The position numbers were made by a program, and so were the translations under genes. The notes under the pieces were generated by a model. It ran no database searches. It saw only the letters and a list, made by a program, of their open reading frames with translations, and was not told the origin of the DNA. A stretch of 64,000 nt of DNA from an uncultured Flavobacteriaceae bacterium (lineage in GTDB: Bacteria; Bacteroidota; Bacteroidia; Flavobacteriales; Flavobacteriaceae): the NCBI GenBank assembly GCA_947493175.1, contig CANLQD010000001.1:62001-126000 (forward strand). Reading direction: 5' to 3'. Shown here piece by piece: positions 9,074-16,741 of this stretch. Position 1 is the first letter of the stretch; each line of letters opens with the position of its first letter.

Positions 9074-10417
9074 TTATCGGTTTTGACTATCCAAAAATCT
9101 GATTCGTACGGGAGCATCGGGAAGTTCACATTGTTCTTGCTTCCCAAACCAGTTGTATCGATTTGCGGCTGCGTAGTCGTATACCCTATCACGAAGCATT
9201 TTGGGTACGACCCATAACATTTTGCTCCAAGACCAAGGTTTTTTTAAGTTTTTACAGATTTGCAAGACCGCATCGCTCTTTTGATAGACTTTTCCATTGT
9301 GGATAAGCACGATGGATGACAATTGTTCGGATAACCCGTACGCTTCCAAAAGTCGTTTGCCGGTTTCGGACTGCAGCGAAGCAAATTGATACATGGCATA
9401 TTTTTCACGTTTCAAAATAAAACGTACCCAGCTATTGCACATAGAGCAGACCCCGTCGAACAAAACCACGGAAGTGTCAGTTGATTTTTCGGGGCCTTCA
9501 CCCATTTGGGATATTTTTTTCTTACGCGTCAATACTTTTTCAATGTCGAAAAAAGACAGAAATAGCAGTCCGCTCATTTGATACCGAAAACGGATTCCCA
9601 TGATAAAAAAGATGCCCCAATGCATCATCCAGGTAAAAACGGCCCAGACCATCCCCCATTTTCTTTTGACCATTGCCAACGGGGCACCCAATTCTAATAG
9701 GAACGTAAGAATCCCCATGATCAAGAACAACCAAGTATGCTCAAAGATGAGATTGAACAAGGGACCTGCTTCGCTGCCCAATACTTCTTTGCGCAGCGCA
9801 TCGACCGCTACTTGGGAGCGCATGGCGGTACCGTTCGCCCATTCCCAGGCGAGATCGCCTGCAAGCTTGGCTACTCCCGATAGAAAATAACTACCGACCG
9901 TGACCGCACAAATCAATTGAATGGGCCAACCATACTGCCAGTGTGCCCCTCTTGGTTTCATTTTGTTCTTTCCCCGCTTCCAGGAATCCCAAGACAGAGC
10001 ATCTGCAGAAGCCACCAGCCCAAGGATTACAATATGTAGAATAAGGGCATTCCGATTGTGGTACAACATGGACCAGCTGTTGCGATACGTGAAATACAAC
10101 AAGGCACCAATGGCAAATACCGGGCCGGTGAACCGAAATTTCCAACCGATGATATATGCAATGTTCAATGCTATCAAAGCAACCGTTATTCCCAAAAATA
10201 CCTCGGGCATCAGGGGCTGGTCCATCCAACCCAGCACCCCTGTGGGCCGAAACGTTTCCATGTCGGACCCGGCCATCTTCTGTAACATATCAAAACGGGA
10301 AAGCAGATACCAAAGGCTAAAACAACCTGTGGCAATACGCAAAAGCGCTAACCTTTTTGGATCTACCTTAATAAACCAATACGTACGAATGTTCTTCAAT
10401 AATTTCATCATCATCAT
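9074..10417 (-). CDS. HTTM membrane domain fused to DCC thiol-oxidoreductase domain
   Basis: 447 residues. The N-terminal ~300 residues hold several membrane helices and resemble the HTTM domain, related to vitamin K-dependent gamma-carboxylase (FKVDP-like opening KVDPKRLALLRI, YRNSWSMLYHNRNAL, a WxxxxG-rich core). After a linker, residues about 315-440 form a DUF393/DCC domain with VVLFDGVCSMCNSWV, the redox CxxC near residue 325. Proteins with HTTM plus DCC are common in Bacteroidota, but their reaction is unproven. The start is a run of four ATG codons (10406-10417) overlapping the previous stop, so translation is coupled and the exact start uncertain by up to three residues. Confidence 0.82.
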   Translation of the reverse strand: MMMMKLLKNIRTYWFIKVDPKRLALLRIATGCFSLWYLLSRFDMLQKMAGSDMETFRPTGVLGWMDQPLMPEVFLGITVALIALNIAYIIGWKFRFTGPVFAIGALLYFTYRNSWSMLYHNRNALILHIVILGLVASADALSWDSWKRGKNKMKPRGAHWQYGWPIQLICAVTVGSYFLSGVAKLAGDLAWEWANGTAMRSQVAVDALRKEVLGSEAGPLFNLIFEHTWLFLIMGILTFLLELGAPLAMVKRKWGMVWAVFTWMMHWGIFFIMGIRFRYQMSGLLFLSFFDIEKVLTRKKKISQMGEGPEKSTDTSVVLFDGVCSMCNSWVRFILKREKYAMYQFASLQSETGKRLLEAYGLSEQLSSIVLIHNGKVYQKSDAVLQICKNLKKPWSWSKMLWVVPKMLRDRVYDYAAANRYNWFGKQEQCELPDAPVRIRFLDSQNR

Positions 10418-10869
10418 TTTATCAATTGAACCGCCAATGTTTTTTCATATACCGGAAGGGTATCCTGTTGCAGGAAGTAATTTTCCAGATGATAGTATCC
10501 TTTTACCAGCTCAATATGGAGCAACTTGTTATAAGGATATCGATTCTCTTTTCCTATGCGGGCCGCAACCTGTTGCGTAAACGCCTGTGCGTTCGAAGAC
10601 CGTGCTTTCTTTTTGATTTGTCTCCGTACCTGATTGAACCCACCGGTACCGGCCATTTTATACGGAATAGTGTATCTATTTTTAGCCGTATCGTACCCGA
10701 CAAAGTAGTATACGCCATAGGTAGCCTCCCTTTTCTTTGAAAACATAGGGTAATAGGACAGCGGAAAGCTGTCCTTAGGATTACTTGCCCAGTTCTGCCA
10801 TATGGGAGAGAGAACCAATACGACTACAATGATGCTGGCGCATATAGCCTGTTTTTGTGAATATTTCAT
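10414..10869 (-). CDS. Small membrane-anchored protein, partner of the HTTM protein
   Basis: 151-residue protein with one N-terminal hydrophobic helix (ICASIIVVVLVLSPIWQNW) followed by the segment SFPLSYYPMFSKKR, and an otherwise soluble, basic C-terminal part that should lie outside the cytoplasm. The FPxSxYPMFS segment is, as far as I recall, typical of small proteins encoded beside HTTM genes. Its last codons overlap the four-ATG start of the HTTM-DCC gene, so the two products are probably made together. Function unknown; a subunit or chaperone of the HTTM protein is my guess. Confidence 0.7.
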   Translation of the reverse strand: MKYSQKQAICASIIVVVLVLSPIWQNWASNPKDSFPLSYYPMFSKKREATYGVYYFVGYDTAKNRYTIPYKMAGTGGFNQVRRQIKKKARSSNAQAFTQQVAARIGKENRYPYNKLLHIELVKGYYHLENYFLQQDTLPVYEKTLAVQLIK

Positions 10870-10895
10870 GACTTAGGATTTAAACGATTCGCTCT

Positions 10896-11942
10896 TCAAA
10901 CAGCGATATGGACCTTTGTAGTCGTGAGAAGACTTTTCAAGAGGCCGTTTTCCAACATCTTTTCCAAGGACAAGACGGGAAGTTCACATTGCTCCTCTAC
11001 TTCTGCGATCAGCAAAGGACTACAGGTAAATAACCCTCCTATAGCGAATAAGCGGTCATCAAAAATGGGGGAGAGAAATTCTACCCCGGCGTGTACCGCC
11101 AGACTATCGCAACAAGACAAGAATACATGGTCTACCGTTTCGGTAAAGGGAATATGGTTCAATAACATACTGGTCTCCCTTTGGTACAGACCATCCGCAA
11201 TTTCTATAACCACATAATCAGGGCCTGCGGTCTCTACTTCGTACAATAGGCTTTCATACAAGTCCATTAAGGTGTCCAGGGAGCAGAGGTAGGTAGAGGG
11301 AAAACCGAGTTCGGCGAAATCGGAGACCTTGTCCGCCCCACAATCATAGGCCAACATCTTATCCTTGTTGAAGACGGTCCCTGTTAATTTGATATAGGCT
11401 ACTTGATAGCCGGCCATTTTTAAACCTCTACATAAATATGCGGCAGAGGTTGTTTTACCACTATCCATACTAGATCCCAAGGAGAGAATGGTCTTGAAGT
11501 CCCGGGCCTTTCTCCTATTGAACTTGATCGGATCCGAATTGTAATACTGGGTATTCAACACGGCACTTCTATTGTCAACGGCATAACCGGCCAATGTTAA
11601 CTTGGTAGGCCCTTTGAGCAATAGCCTGCTGGCCATTGATTCCACGATGCCTGCAACACCTCCTTTGCCGATCAAATGGTACTCTTCATGATATCCGAAA
11701 GGCACATAGCCTTCGAATTGGTTGGTGGCATACCGGTTTCCAAACGTTAGCATTATTTTATCGCCTGGAAAAATATGGCAGTTTCTACCTTGATCGTCCT
11801 GTATGGCATTCAAAGAGCCAATGCTTACGACCTCAAAAATCGCTATATCTCCGGCCTTGGGTTGATAGTCATGGATCATGGTTCTGTTGACCTTATATTC
11901 CACTACATTTTTACTGATAAAAGATTTCTTGATGGTGTTCAT
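10896..11942 (-). CDS. P-loop NTPase, DUF1611 / dethiobiotin-synthetase-like
   Basis: 348 residues. Residues 1-140 form a beta-rich domain with no motif I recognise. From about residue 150 there is a P-loop domain: LSLGSSMDSGKTTSAAY (Walker A near 155), then VAYIKLTGTVFNK, and YVVIEIADGLYQRE, which fits the DUF1611/BioD-CobQ group of NTPases in which the loop binds ATP and the second motif carries a catalytic acidic residue. No signal peptide, so cytoplasmic. It is second in the six-gene operon, between the DUF2490 barrel and the small membrane protein. The family label is moderately sure; the substrate is unknown. Confidence 0.65.
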   Translation of the reverse strand: MNTIKKSFISKNVVEYKVNRTMIHDYQPKAGDIAIFEVVSIGSLNAIQDDQGRNCHIFPGDKIMLTFGNRYATNQFEGYVPFGYHEEYHLIGKGGVAGIVESMASRLLLKGPTKLTLAGYAVDNRSAVLNTQYYNSDPIKFNRRKARDFKTILSLGSSMDSGKTTSAAYLCRGLKMAGYQVAYIKLTGTVFNKDKMLAYDCGADKVSDFAELGFPSTYLCSLDTLMDLYESLLYEVETAGPDYVVIEIADGLYQRETSMLLNHIPFTETVDHVFLSCCDSLAVHAGVEFLSPIFDDRLFAIGGLFTCSPLLIAEVEEQCELPVLSLEKMLENGLLKSLLTTTKVHIAV

Positions 11943-12035
11943 GATTTTAAGAATTAAATGAATGTTATTGTTTCAACTAAAGTGTATTTGGGGAACTTTG
12001 TTAACTACTTTTTCCGTTGCTCTTCAAGACTATTT

Positions 12036-12803
12036 TCAAAGATTTAATTGGTACGAGAATCGAATGGACAGGACCGAAAAATTATTGAATGCCCTCTTAA
12101 TCTCACCGTTTCGCGGGTCGGTTATGTTCAGTTCCCGATACTTGTTTCCGAGGTTGAATTCGGTTTGCCGCATATAGCTGATTCCCGCCCTGGCACGTTT
12201 GAACGGTCGAAAGTTGACCCCGAGGGTAATCCGGTGTGCATGCAAGCCATCGGGGGACTGTTCGGCGACCACATCGCCGGACGGGTTTCGATACCGAAAG
12301 GGTCTCCCGGCCAGGTAATAATGAAATTCGTTATTGATATAGGGCGTCGCTTTCATGGGCAGCCCCCAATTGCCCCGATGTATTCGAAAAGCATACCTTA
12401 GACGGTATTCGAACTTGCTGCGTTCCGGAAAGTGCCATTCGGCCCTTAGGCTATTGGCAGCGCGCCATTTTCCCCATCTTGAATTGATCCGAAACCGACC
12501 GGTGAAGCGGTTTCTTGCCTCTTGATCGGGATCATCGATACTGGAGGATCGGATGTATCCGGCATCCAGATAGTATTTGCGGCTAATGCGGTACCGCACG
12601 TTGACACTATTTTGTAAGGAGGATAGTTCAAAAGGCTCTTGCCCGAACATGTAAAGCTGTGCTCCCGATACCCTCCATTCCTTGTTCAATTTTGCCCGTA
12701 CGCTATGCCCGGTCCATAACCGCATGGCCTCCTGTGCCAAGACGATGTTCGAGATGAAAACTAAAACGAAAGTCGCAAGTATATGTAGTCTGATTTTTAG
12801 CAT
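12036..12803 (-). CDS. DUF2490 outer-membrane beta-barrel protein
   Basis: 255-residue secreted protein with an N-terminal signal peptide (HILATFVLVFISNIVLAQEA) and a run of alternating polar and aromatic strands (LWTGHSVRAKLNKEWRV, YRLRYAFRIHRGNW, GINFRPFKR-like segments), ending in a strand terminating FSYQLNL. This is the pattern of DUF2490 barrels, common in Bacteroidota and of unknown function. As the first gene of the minus-strand operon it probably supplies the outer-membrane component for the transport or modification system encoded behind it. The 93-bp gap to the next gene is the largest in the operon and shows no clear terminator. Confidence 0.75.
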   Translation of the reverse strand: MLKIRLHILATFVLVFISNIVLAQEAMRLWTGHSVRAKLNKEWRVSGAQLYMFGQEPFELSSLQNSVNVRYRISRKYYLDAGYIRSSSIDDPDQEARNRFTGRFRINSRWGKWRAANSLRAEWHFPERSKFEYRLRYAFRIHRGNWGLPMKATPYINNEFHYYLAGRPFRYRNPSGDVVAEQSPDGLHAHRITLGVNFRPFKRARAGISYMRQTEFNLGNKYRELNITDPRNGEIKRAFNNFSVLSIRFSYQLNL

Positions 12804-13141
12804 GATGTATCTTTCTTAATTGGTTGATAAAGTATTCTTAATGGTATATCGTTATAAGAGGGAAAGACCCGTTGTGTGACTATTTTTTTTCATTTTTTTT
12901 AGAACACTGAAGGGCTCGGTCAAGAAAGAAAGACTATTGCGTTTTAGAGCAAAGGTTTGGAACAACGAACCAAGGGCGTTGTTCTCCCTGTTAAACAATG
13001 ACGAAAAAGTAAATACCTTCGGGGCAAGCCCGCGAGGCGCTCATAGGAAATTCAAATTTGATTTCGACGTCCCGAGAATTCGGGATAGGAGTATTTTAAA
13101 TCTCGATTATCGAGTAAAAAGTGAAGAAAAAGGGGTACCCG
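12804..13141. other. Intergenic stretch holding a dispersed repeat
   Basis: 338 bp between the DUF2490 start and the end of the CHAT gene, so it carries the promoter of the six-gene operon. The right half contains one copy of the palindromic repeat described at 13044. A 71-codon frame at 12937-13152 crosses the repeat, but its open state is explained by the repeat and I do not call it a gene. Confidence 0.5.
13044..13120. repeat. Dispersed palindromic intergenic repeat, copy 1
   Basis: A 77-bp unit whose second copy lies at 22864-22940 with six differences including the first base. It contains two nested palindromes, CCCGAGAATTCGGG and CTCGATTATCGAG, separated by a short AT-rich spacer, and is preceded by a diverged GC-rich block (CTTCGGGGC, CAAGCCC). 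Both copies lie just beyond the ends or starts of genes, as expected of a REP-like element. Confidence 0.75.
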
Positions 13142-15985
13142 CTAAGCTATAGTATTCTTGCGCGTTTTTACATAAAGAAAAGTAGCAAGTGCGACACAGC
13201 ACACAAGCCCCAGAGTTATCCAGAAAAAGGTTGATTTTAAAAAGGTACTAGGAGCATCTACTTCTCCCAACAAAATAAAATTAGCCCAATAATAGGGATG
13301 TCTTTTGTTCGGTTCCGTTTTCGATAGATACGCCAACTTGGATCGGTGCAGGGCGAGATCGGTAGGTTGGCCCGCATGAACGTTCTCCAAAAATGCGGTC
13401 GTAATGGCCATGGAACTTGTCTCGGAAGCATTCCAAAGGCTGGACAAAATGTTGTGGGCACCGCTCAACAAAAAGGATTTGCTCATTCCTTGTACCCCTT
13501 CTCCATTGTAAATCTTACCACTTGCCGAATGACAGGCACTTAGCAAGACCAAATCGGCACTCAACTGACGACCGTATAACTCCAGAGGGGACAGAATAAA
13601 CTTTTCCGGGTGATCGTCAAAAATGATACAGGATCGGGCGGGGTCATCAGTATCTACCAGACCGTGAAGGGAGAGGTGCAACACATCGGCATCGTCGCCG
13701 TGTTCCAAGAAATTTGCCAAGGTAGCGTCTTCATCTATATAGGTCTCGCCATCGAAAATAGTGGCCCCTCGTCCTATCTCTCGCTTTGATAAGGTAAGTT
13801 GCTCCAAGTTTTCGTTTCCAAAAAAACGCTTTCGGGCCTTTAATTTTTCATTGAGGGTCTTGCTATAGGAAGTACCAAACCCTACATAGGTTTTCAGGTC
13901 TTTTTTACGGTCTTCCCGAAACAATAGGGCAACGGAATAGCTATAGGAAATAGCGTATTGCTCGATCAAATAGGTACTGGGGTCGTTTGATCCGCTCAAA
14001 GCTTCAAAGGGTAGGTTGTGCAAGGGCCCATCGGGAATAATACATAACCGATCAATGCCATCGTCCATCTCGGCAAGCCCTTTCCCGACCAACTTTTTGG
14101 AGAGCAGTCGGGAGAATTTTTGGGAAACCTTTTTTTGGGGATCCCGGCATTGTGCCGTAAACGATTTTAGGGCCTGTTGCAACTCCAAATCGTAGGGAAC
14201 GGTCACCGGAAAAAACCGATTTCGCCCGATCCAAAAGCTATAGATAGAATCTTTCCCGATAAAATACTCCACCACGGCCATGTCTTTTGGCACGGTCTTT
14301 CGTACGTTTTTAATACTAGGGGGACGAATAAAGGCATACTTTTCCTTGAAATAGGCCGGTTCTTCGCGTTCTATTTCCTCCAGATAGGCATCCAAATCGT
14401 ATTGTGCCCTGGTATAGGCCTTCAAGATGGAATCGTTGTCATCAGAAGATTCCAATAACTGCCCGTAAAGTGCGTTCATCTTTTCCCGAAGGGCCTGTTC
14501 TTGAAAAACCATTTCTTCCGGGACAGTGCTATGAATGGCATCTATTTGGTTCAGTTCCTGTTGCAGTACAATGGCCTTGGTCTTGGAGGCGAAATAATAG
14601 GCTTTTTCCAAATAGGCACGGTCCTTGGTAATGCGATGCAACTGCAGGGCATCGGAGACCGCCTTACCATAATGCTCGAACCGTACTTCAAGGAAATCCA
14701 GTTTGGATTGTTCAAATTGAAACGAAACCAGACTGCGGTTGATTACGGAGTCTATTTTGTACTGGGCGTTCAGGGCGTGCTCCAAAAAAGCGATCTCCCC
14801 CGAATTCTGGTATCGGGCCTCAAAAATCTTTCCCTTTAATTCGATCAACCGGATCAGTTGGTTGTCATCAATAATCTTGGATTGTTGAATGAGAGGCAAC
14901 CCTTGGCGATCAAACTTGGCCAACGGCAACAACAGTTCAAAGGCCTGTTTTAAATGCTGTTCGGCCCTGGCGACGGCCCCTTTTCGGAGCAGGATATCAC
15001 AAAGGTTTTCGTAGGCCAACGCAATTTCGTGCTGACTTTCTCCCTTTAAGTACAATGCTTTGCGGATGTTCAGTACCCGATACATGGTTTCCTCGGCAGT
15101 CTCTAGTTCACCCTCTTCTTCTTGGATCATAGCGATGGTTTCCAAGGCGATGGAGTAATAGAAAGGAGCTCTCTCTTCATTTAATATTTCTAAAGCTTTT
15201 TTGGCCATTTGCTTGGTAGTTTCATAGTCCTTAAGCTCAAAATAAGTGGTGCCAGCACTTATATAGACCACGCCCAAATTAAGAGTTGTAACAACTGTTG
15301 GATTGGAGTCGTATAGCGAAAGGGCTTTATCGATATAGTTTTTAGCTTCGCCATACTCCTTAAATTTCCTATGAATATCAACAAGCTCGTTAAGTAATTC
15401 GAATCTCATTGCCTCAGTTTTGTCAATTTCTTGATAAAGGCCGATAGCATTTTGATAGTATAATTCCGCACGAAACGCATCATTCAGATCATGATAGAAA
15501 TTACCTATACCATGATATATTTCGGCCAAATCCAAACGGGAATACTCCGGGTCATTCTCGAAAAAATAGAGTGATTGATCAATATACTCTTTGGCCAAGT
15601 CCATCTGATCTAAATATTGATAGGAAACCCCCATATTGTAAATGGTATTGGCCCGTTCGGAAGGGGGAACTTCGGCACAGTCCTTCCAAACATCTAAAAC
15701 AACCTCCTGATAGTATTCAATAGCTTCTTCATCTTGAAGCAGGCCGTAATGCGACACACCGATTTTGTGCAATAGCTTCCCTTTTCGATAGCAATCTAAT
15801 TCCTGGTATGCCTTCTTTTGCTTTAATTCTTTTATCAATGTAATATTGGCGTCGTACAGTTCTTCCTCAATATTCTGATTGATGATTTGGTAGTAGTGTT
15901 CAAAGAAGTCGTTGTCAGGATTCGGGGTCCAGGACAGGTTGCATAGGGCCACCCATAAGAGTAGGAGCATACGGGGCAAGGTCAT
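13142..15985 (-). CDS. TPR-CHAT protease, secreted and membrane-anchored
   Basis: About 947 residues from the ATG at 15985, chosen because it places a signal peptide (LPRMLLLLWVALCNLS) at the N-terminus; an in-frame ATG at 16069 would add 28 residues. Tetratricopeptide repeats fill residues about 40-480 (TIYNMGVSYQYLDQMDLAKEYI and further units). The C-terminal CHAT domain, a caspase-like cysteine protease fold, has its His in LHLSLHG (His774) and Cys in LLSACHSASG (Cys818), so it looks catalytically intact. A final hydrophobic helix followed by KTRKN predicts anchoring in the inner membrane with the protease in the periplasm. It follows the sigma-TPR-S8 genes in the same direction after a 670-bp gap. 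Family relatives include Csx29 of type III-E CRISPR, but none of those partners except a sigma factor is here. Confidence 0.88.
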   Translation of the reverse strand: MTLPRMLLLLWVALCNLSWTPNPDNDFFEHYYQIINQNIEEELYDANITLIKELKQKKAYQELDCYRKGKLLHKIGVSHYGLLQDEEAIEYYQEVVLDVWKDCAEVPPSERANTIYNMGVSYQYLDQMDLAKEYIDQSLYFFENDPEYSRLDLAEIYHGIGNFYHDLNDAFRAELYYQNAIGLYQEIDKTEAMRFELLNELVDIHRKFKEYGEAKNYIDKALSLYDSNPTVVTTLNLGVVYISAGTTYFELKDYETTKQMAKKALEILNEERAPFYYSIALETIAMIQEEEGELETAEETMYRVLNIRKALYLKGESQHEIALAYENLCDILLRKGAVARAEQHLKQAFELLLPLAKFDRQGLPLIQQSKIIDDNQLIRLIELKGKIFEARYQNSGEIAFLEHALNAQYKIDSVINRSLVSFQFEQSKLDFLEVRFEHYGKAVSDALQLHRITKDRAYLEKAYYFASKTKAIVLQQELNQIDAIHSTVPEEMVFQEQALREKMNALYGQLLESSDDNDSILKAYTRAQYDLDAYLEEIEREEPAYFKEKYAFIRPPSIKNVRKTVPKDMAVVEYFIGKDSIYSFWIGRNRFFPVTVPYDLELQQALKSFTAQCRDPQKKVSQKFSRLLSKKLVGKGLAEMDDGIDRLCIIPDGPLHNLPFEALSGSNDPSTYLIEQYAISYSYSVALLFREDRKKDLKTYVGFGTSYSKTLNEKLKARKRFFGNENLEQLTLSKREIGRGATIFDGETYIDEDATLANFLEHGDDADVLHLSLHGLVDTDDPARSCIIFDDHPEKFILSPLELYGRQLSADLVLLSACHSASGKIYNGEGVQGMSKSFLLSGAHNILSSLWNASETSSMAITTAFLENVHAGQPTDLALHRSKLAYLSKTEPNKRHPYYWANFILLGEVDAPSTFLKSTFFWITLGLVCCVALATFLYVKTRKNTIA

Positions 15986-16135
15986 GATATTGGGCTGTTG
16001 CTTGGCTATTGTAGGTAGGGGGCGTGTACAATAGATGATTGTAGTACAAGTATACGTAATATTTGGCATAACGCCTACTGATGTTTTTAAGGGAGATTTG
16101 CGTTAGGAGTTGCGAGTTGAGTGAGTTGGGAGTAG

Positions 16136-16215
16136 TTGGTAAAGACTAATAAGTGGTTAGGAGTTAGTAGTGATGGGTTAGGAGTTAGTAGTGAGTAATT
16201 AGTAATGAGTAGTAG
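16136..16215. repeat. Low-complexity imperfect tandem repeat
   Basis: Four or more imperfect units of the kind GGTTAGGAGTTAGTAGTGA/GTAATTAGTAATGAGTAG run together upstream of the CHAT gene. Similar AGCAGTTGGCAGT-type simple sequence recurs at 16355-16400 and 25848-25882. Confidence 0.5.
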
Positions 16216-16524
16216 GTGTTCTATCATCTATGGTCTATGCTCTATAGTCTATCATCTACGCCCAAAAAAAGAAATATACTGCACTCAAATGGTAAAAAGA
16301 TGTTAGACCCTGTCTGATACGTTGGTTTTCTTGTTAATTTAAACGCAGTAGTTAGTAGGCGGTTGACAGTAAGCAGTTGACAGCAAGCAGTAATGAGTAC
16401 AATAGGTGCTGTACAACTACTAGTGTTGCGAGATTCCTGCCTGCCAATTGCAAGCAAATTGTCAGGTTGAGCCCGTCGAAACCGTTCCGACACATTCCAA
16501 GAAGTTTAAGTTAAAGCACATACC

Positions 16525-16650
16525 ACGAAAAACAAATCGATCCGCAATCTTCAAAAAAAGTCGAAAAATATCCTGCCCAACGAACAGATGCAGAAAGTGT
16601 TGGGAGGTGGGCATATAGCAAGTGCCAGAGGGAAAACAAGAGTGAAGTAA
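16525..16650 (+). CDS. Possible double-glycine leader peptide (RiPP precursor-like), non-ATG start
   Basis: A 41-codon frame reading KNKSIRNLQKKS then ILPNEQMQKVLGGG, ending HIASARGKTRVK. A Lys/Asn/Ser-rich N-terminus followed by L-x-x-E-M-x-x-V-x-GG is the signature of double-glycine leader peptides, including Bacteroidota natural-product precursors. There is no ATG at the expected start: the codon before AAA-AAC-AAA is ACG (16525), one base from ATG, and a stop lies 15 bp further upstream. So it is either a decayed precursor or uses a rare ACG start (internal ATG at 16588 would cut off most of the leader). A hairpin terminator follows 23 bp after the stop. The core has no Cys. It lies opposite to the flanking protease genes. 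Confidence 0.35.
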   Translation, partial: TKNKSIRNLQKKSKNILPNEQMQKVLGGGHIASARGKTRVK

Positions 16651-16673
16651 GGTCTTTAGTTCCTAAAAACAGA

Positions 16674-16707
16674 AGAATCCCGGGCAAGGCCGGGATTCTT
16701 TGTTTTT
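16674..16707. terminator. Bidirectional intrinsic terminator
   Basis: Ten-base stem AGAATCCCGG / CCGGGATTCT around a GCAAGG loop, followed by TTGTTTTT on the plus strand and by a TCTGTTTTT run on the minus strand. It can end the S8 transcript (minus) and any transcript of the leader-like frame (plus). It implies that the S8 gene and the CHAT gene are at least partly separate transcripts. Confidence 0.8.
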
Positions 16708-16741
16708 AAAAATTGAGAACAGAACACATTTAGGTCATATG

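Larger units (their letters stand above)
16070..16741. other. Long intergenic stretch between CHAT and S8 protease genes
   Basis: 670 bp. It carries low-complexity repeats at about 16130-16215 (units such as GTTAGGAGTTAGTAGTGA) and 16355-16400 (CAGTAAGCAGTTGACAG), a GTCAGGTTGAGCCCGTCGAA element at 16461-16480 of a type widespread in Bacteroidota, a plus-strand leader-peptide-like frame at 16525-16650 and a strong hairpin terminator at 16674-16707. The CHAT promoter should lie in its left part. Confidence 0.6.

Noticed and set aside
12937..13152. 71-codon frame over repeat copy 1 (and a related frame at 22841-23068)
   Set aside because: The similarity between the two frames is fully explained by the repeat; there is no start-site support and the flanks do not match.
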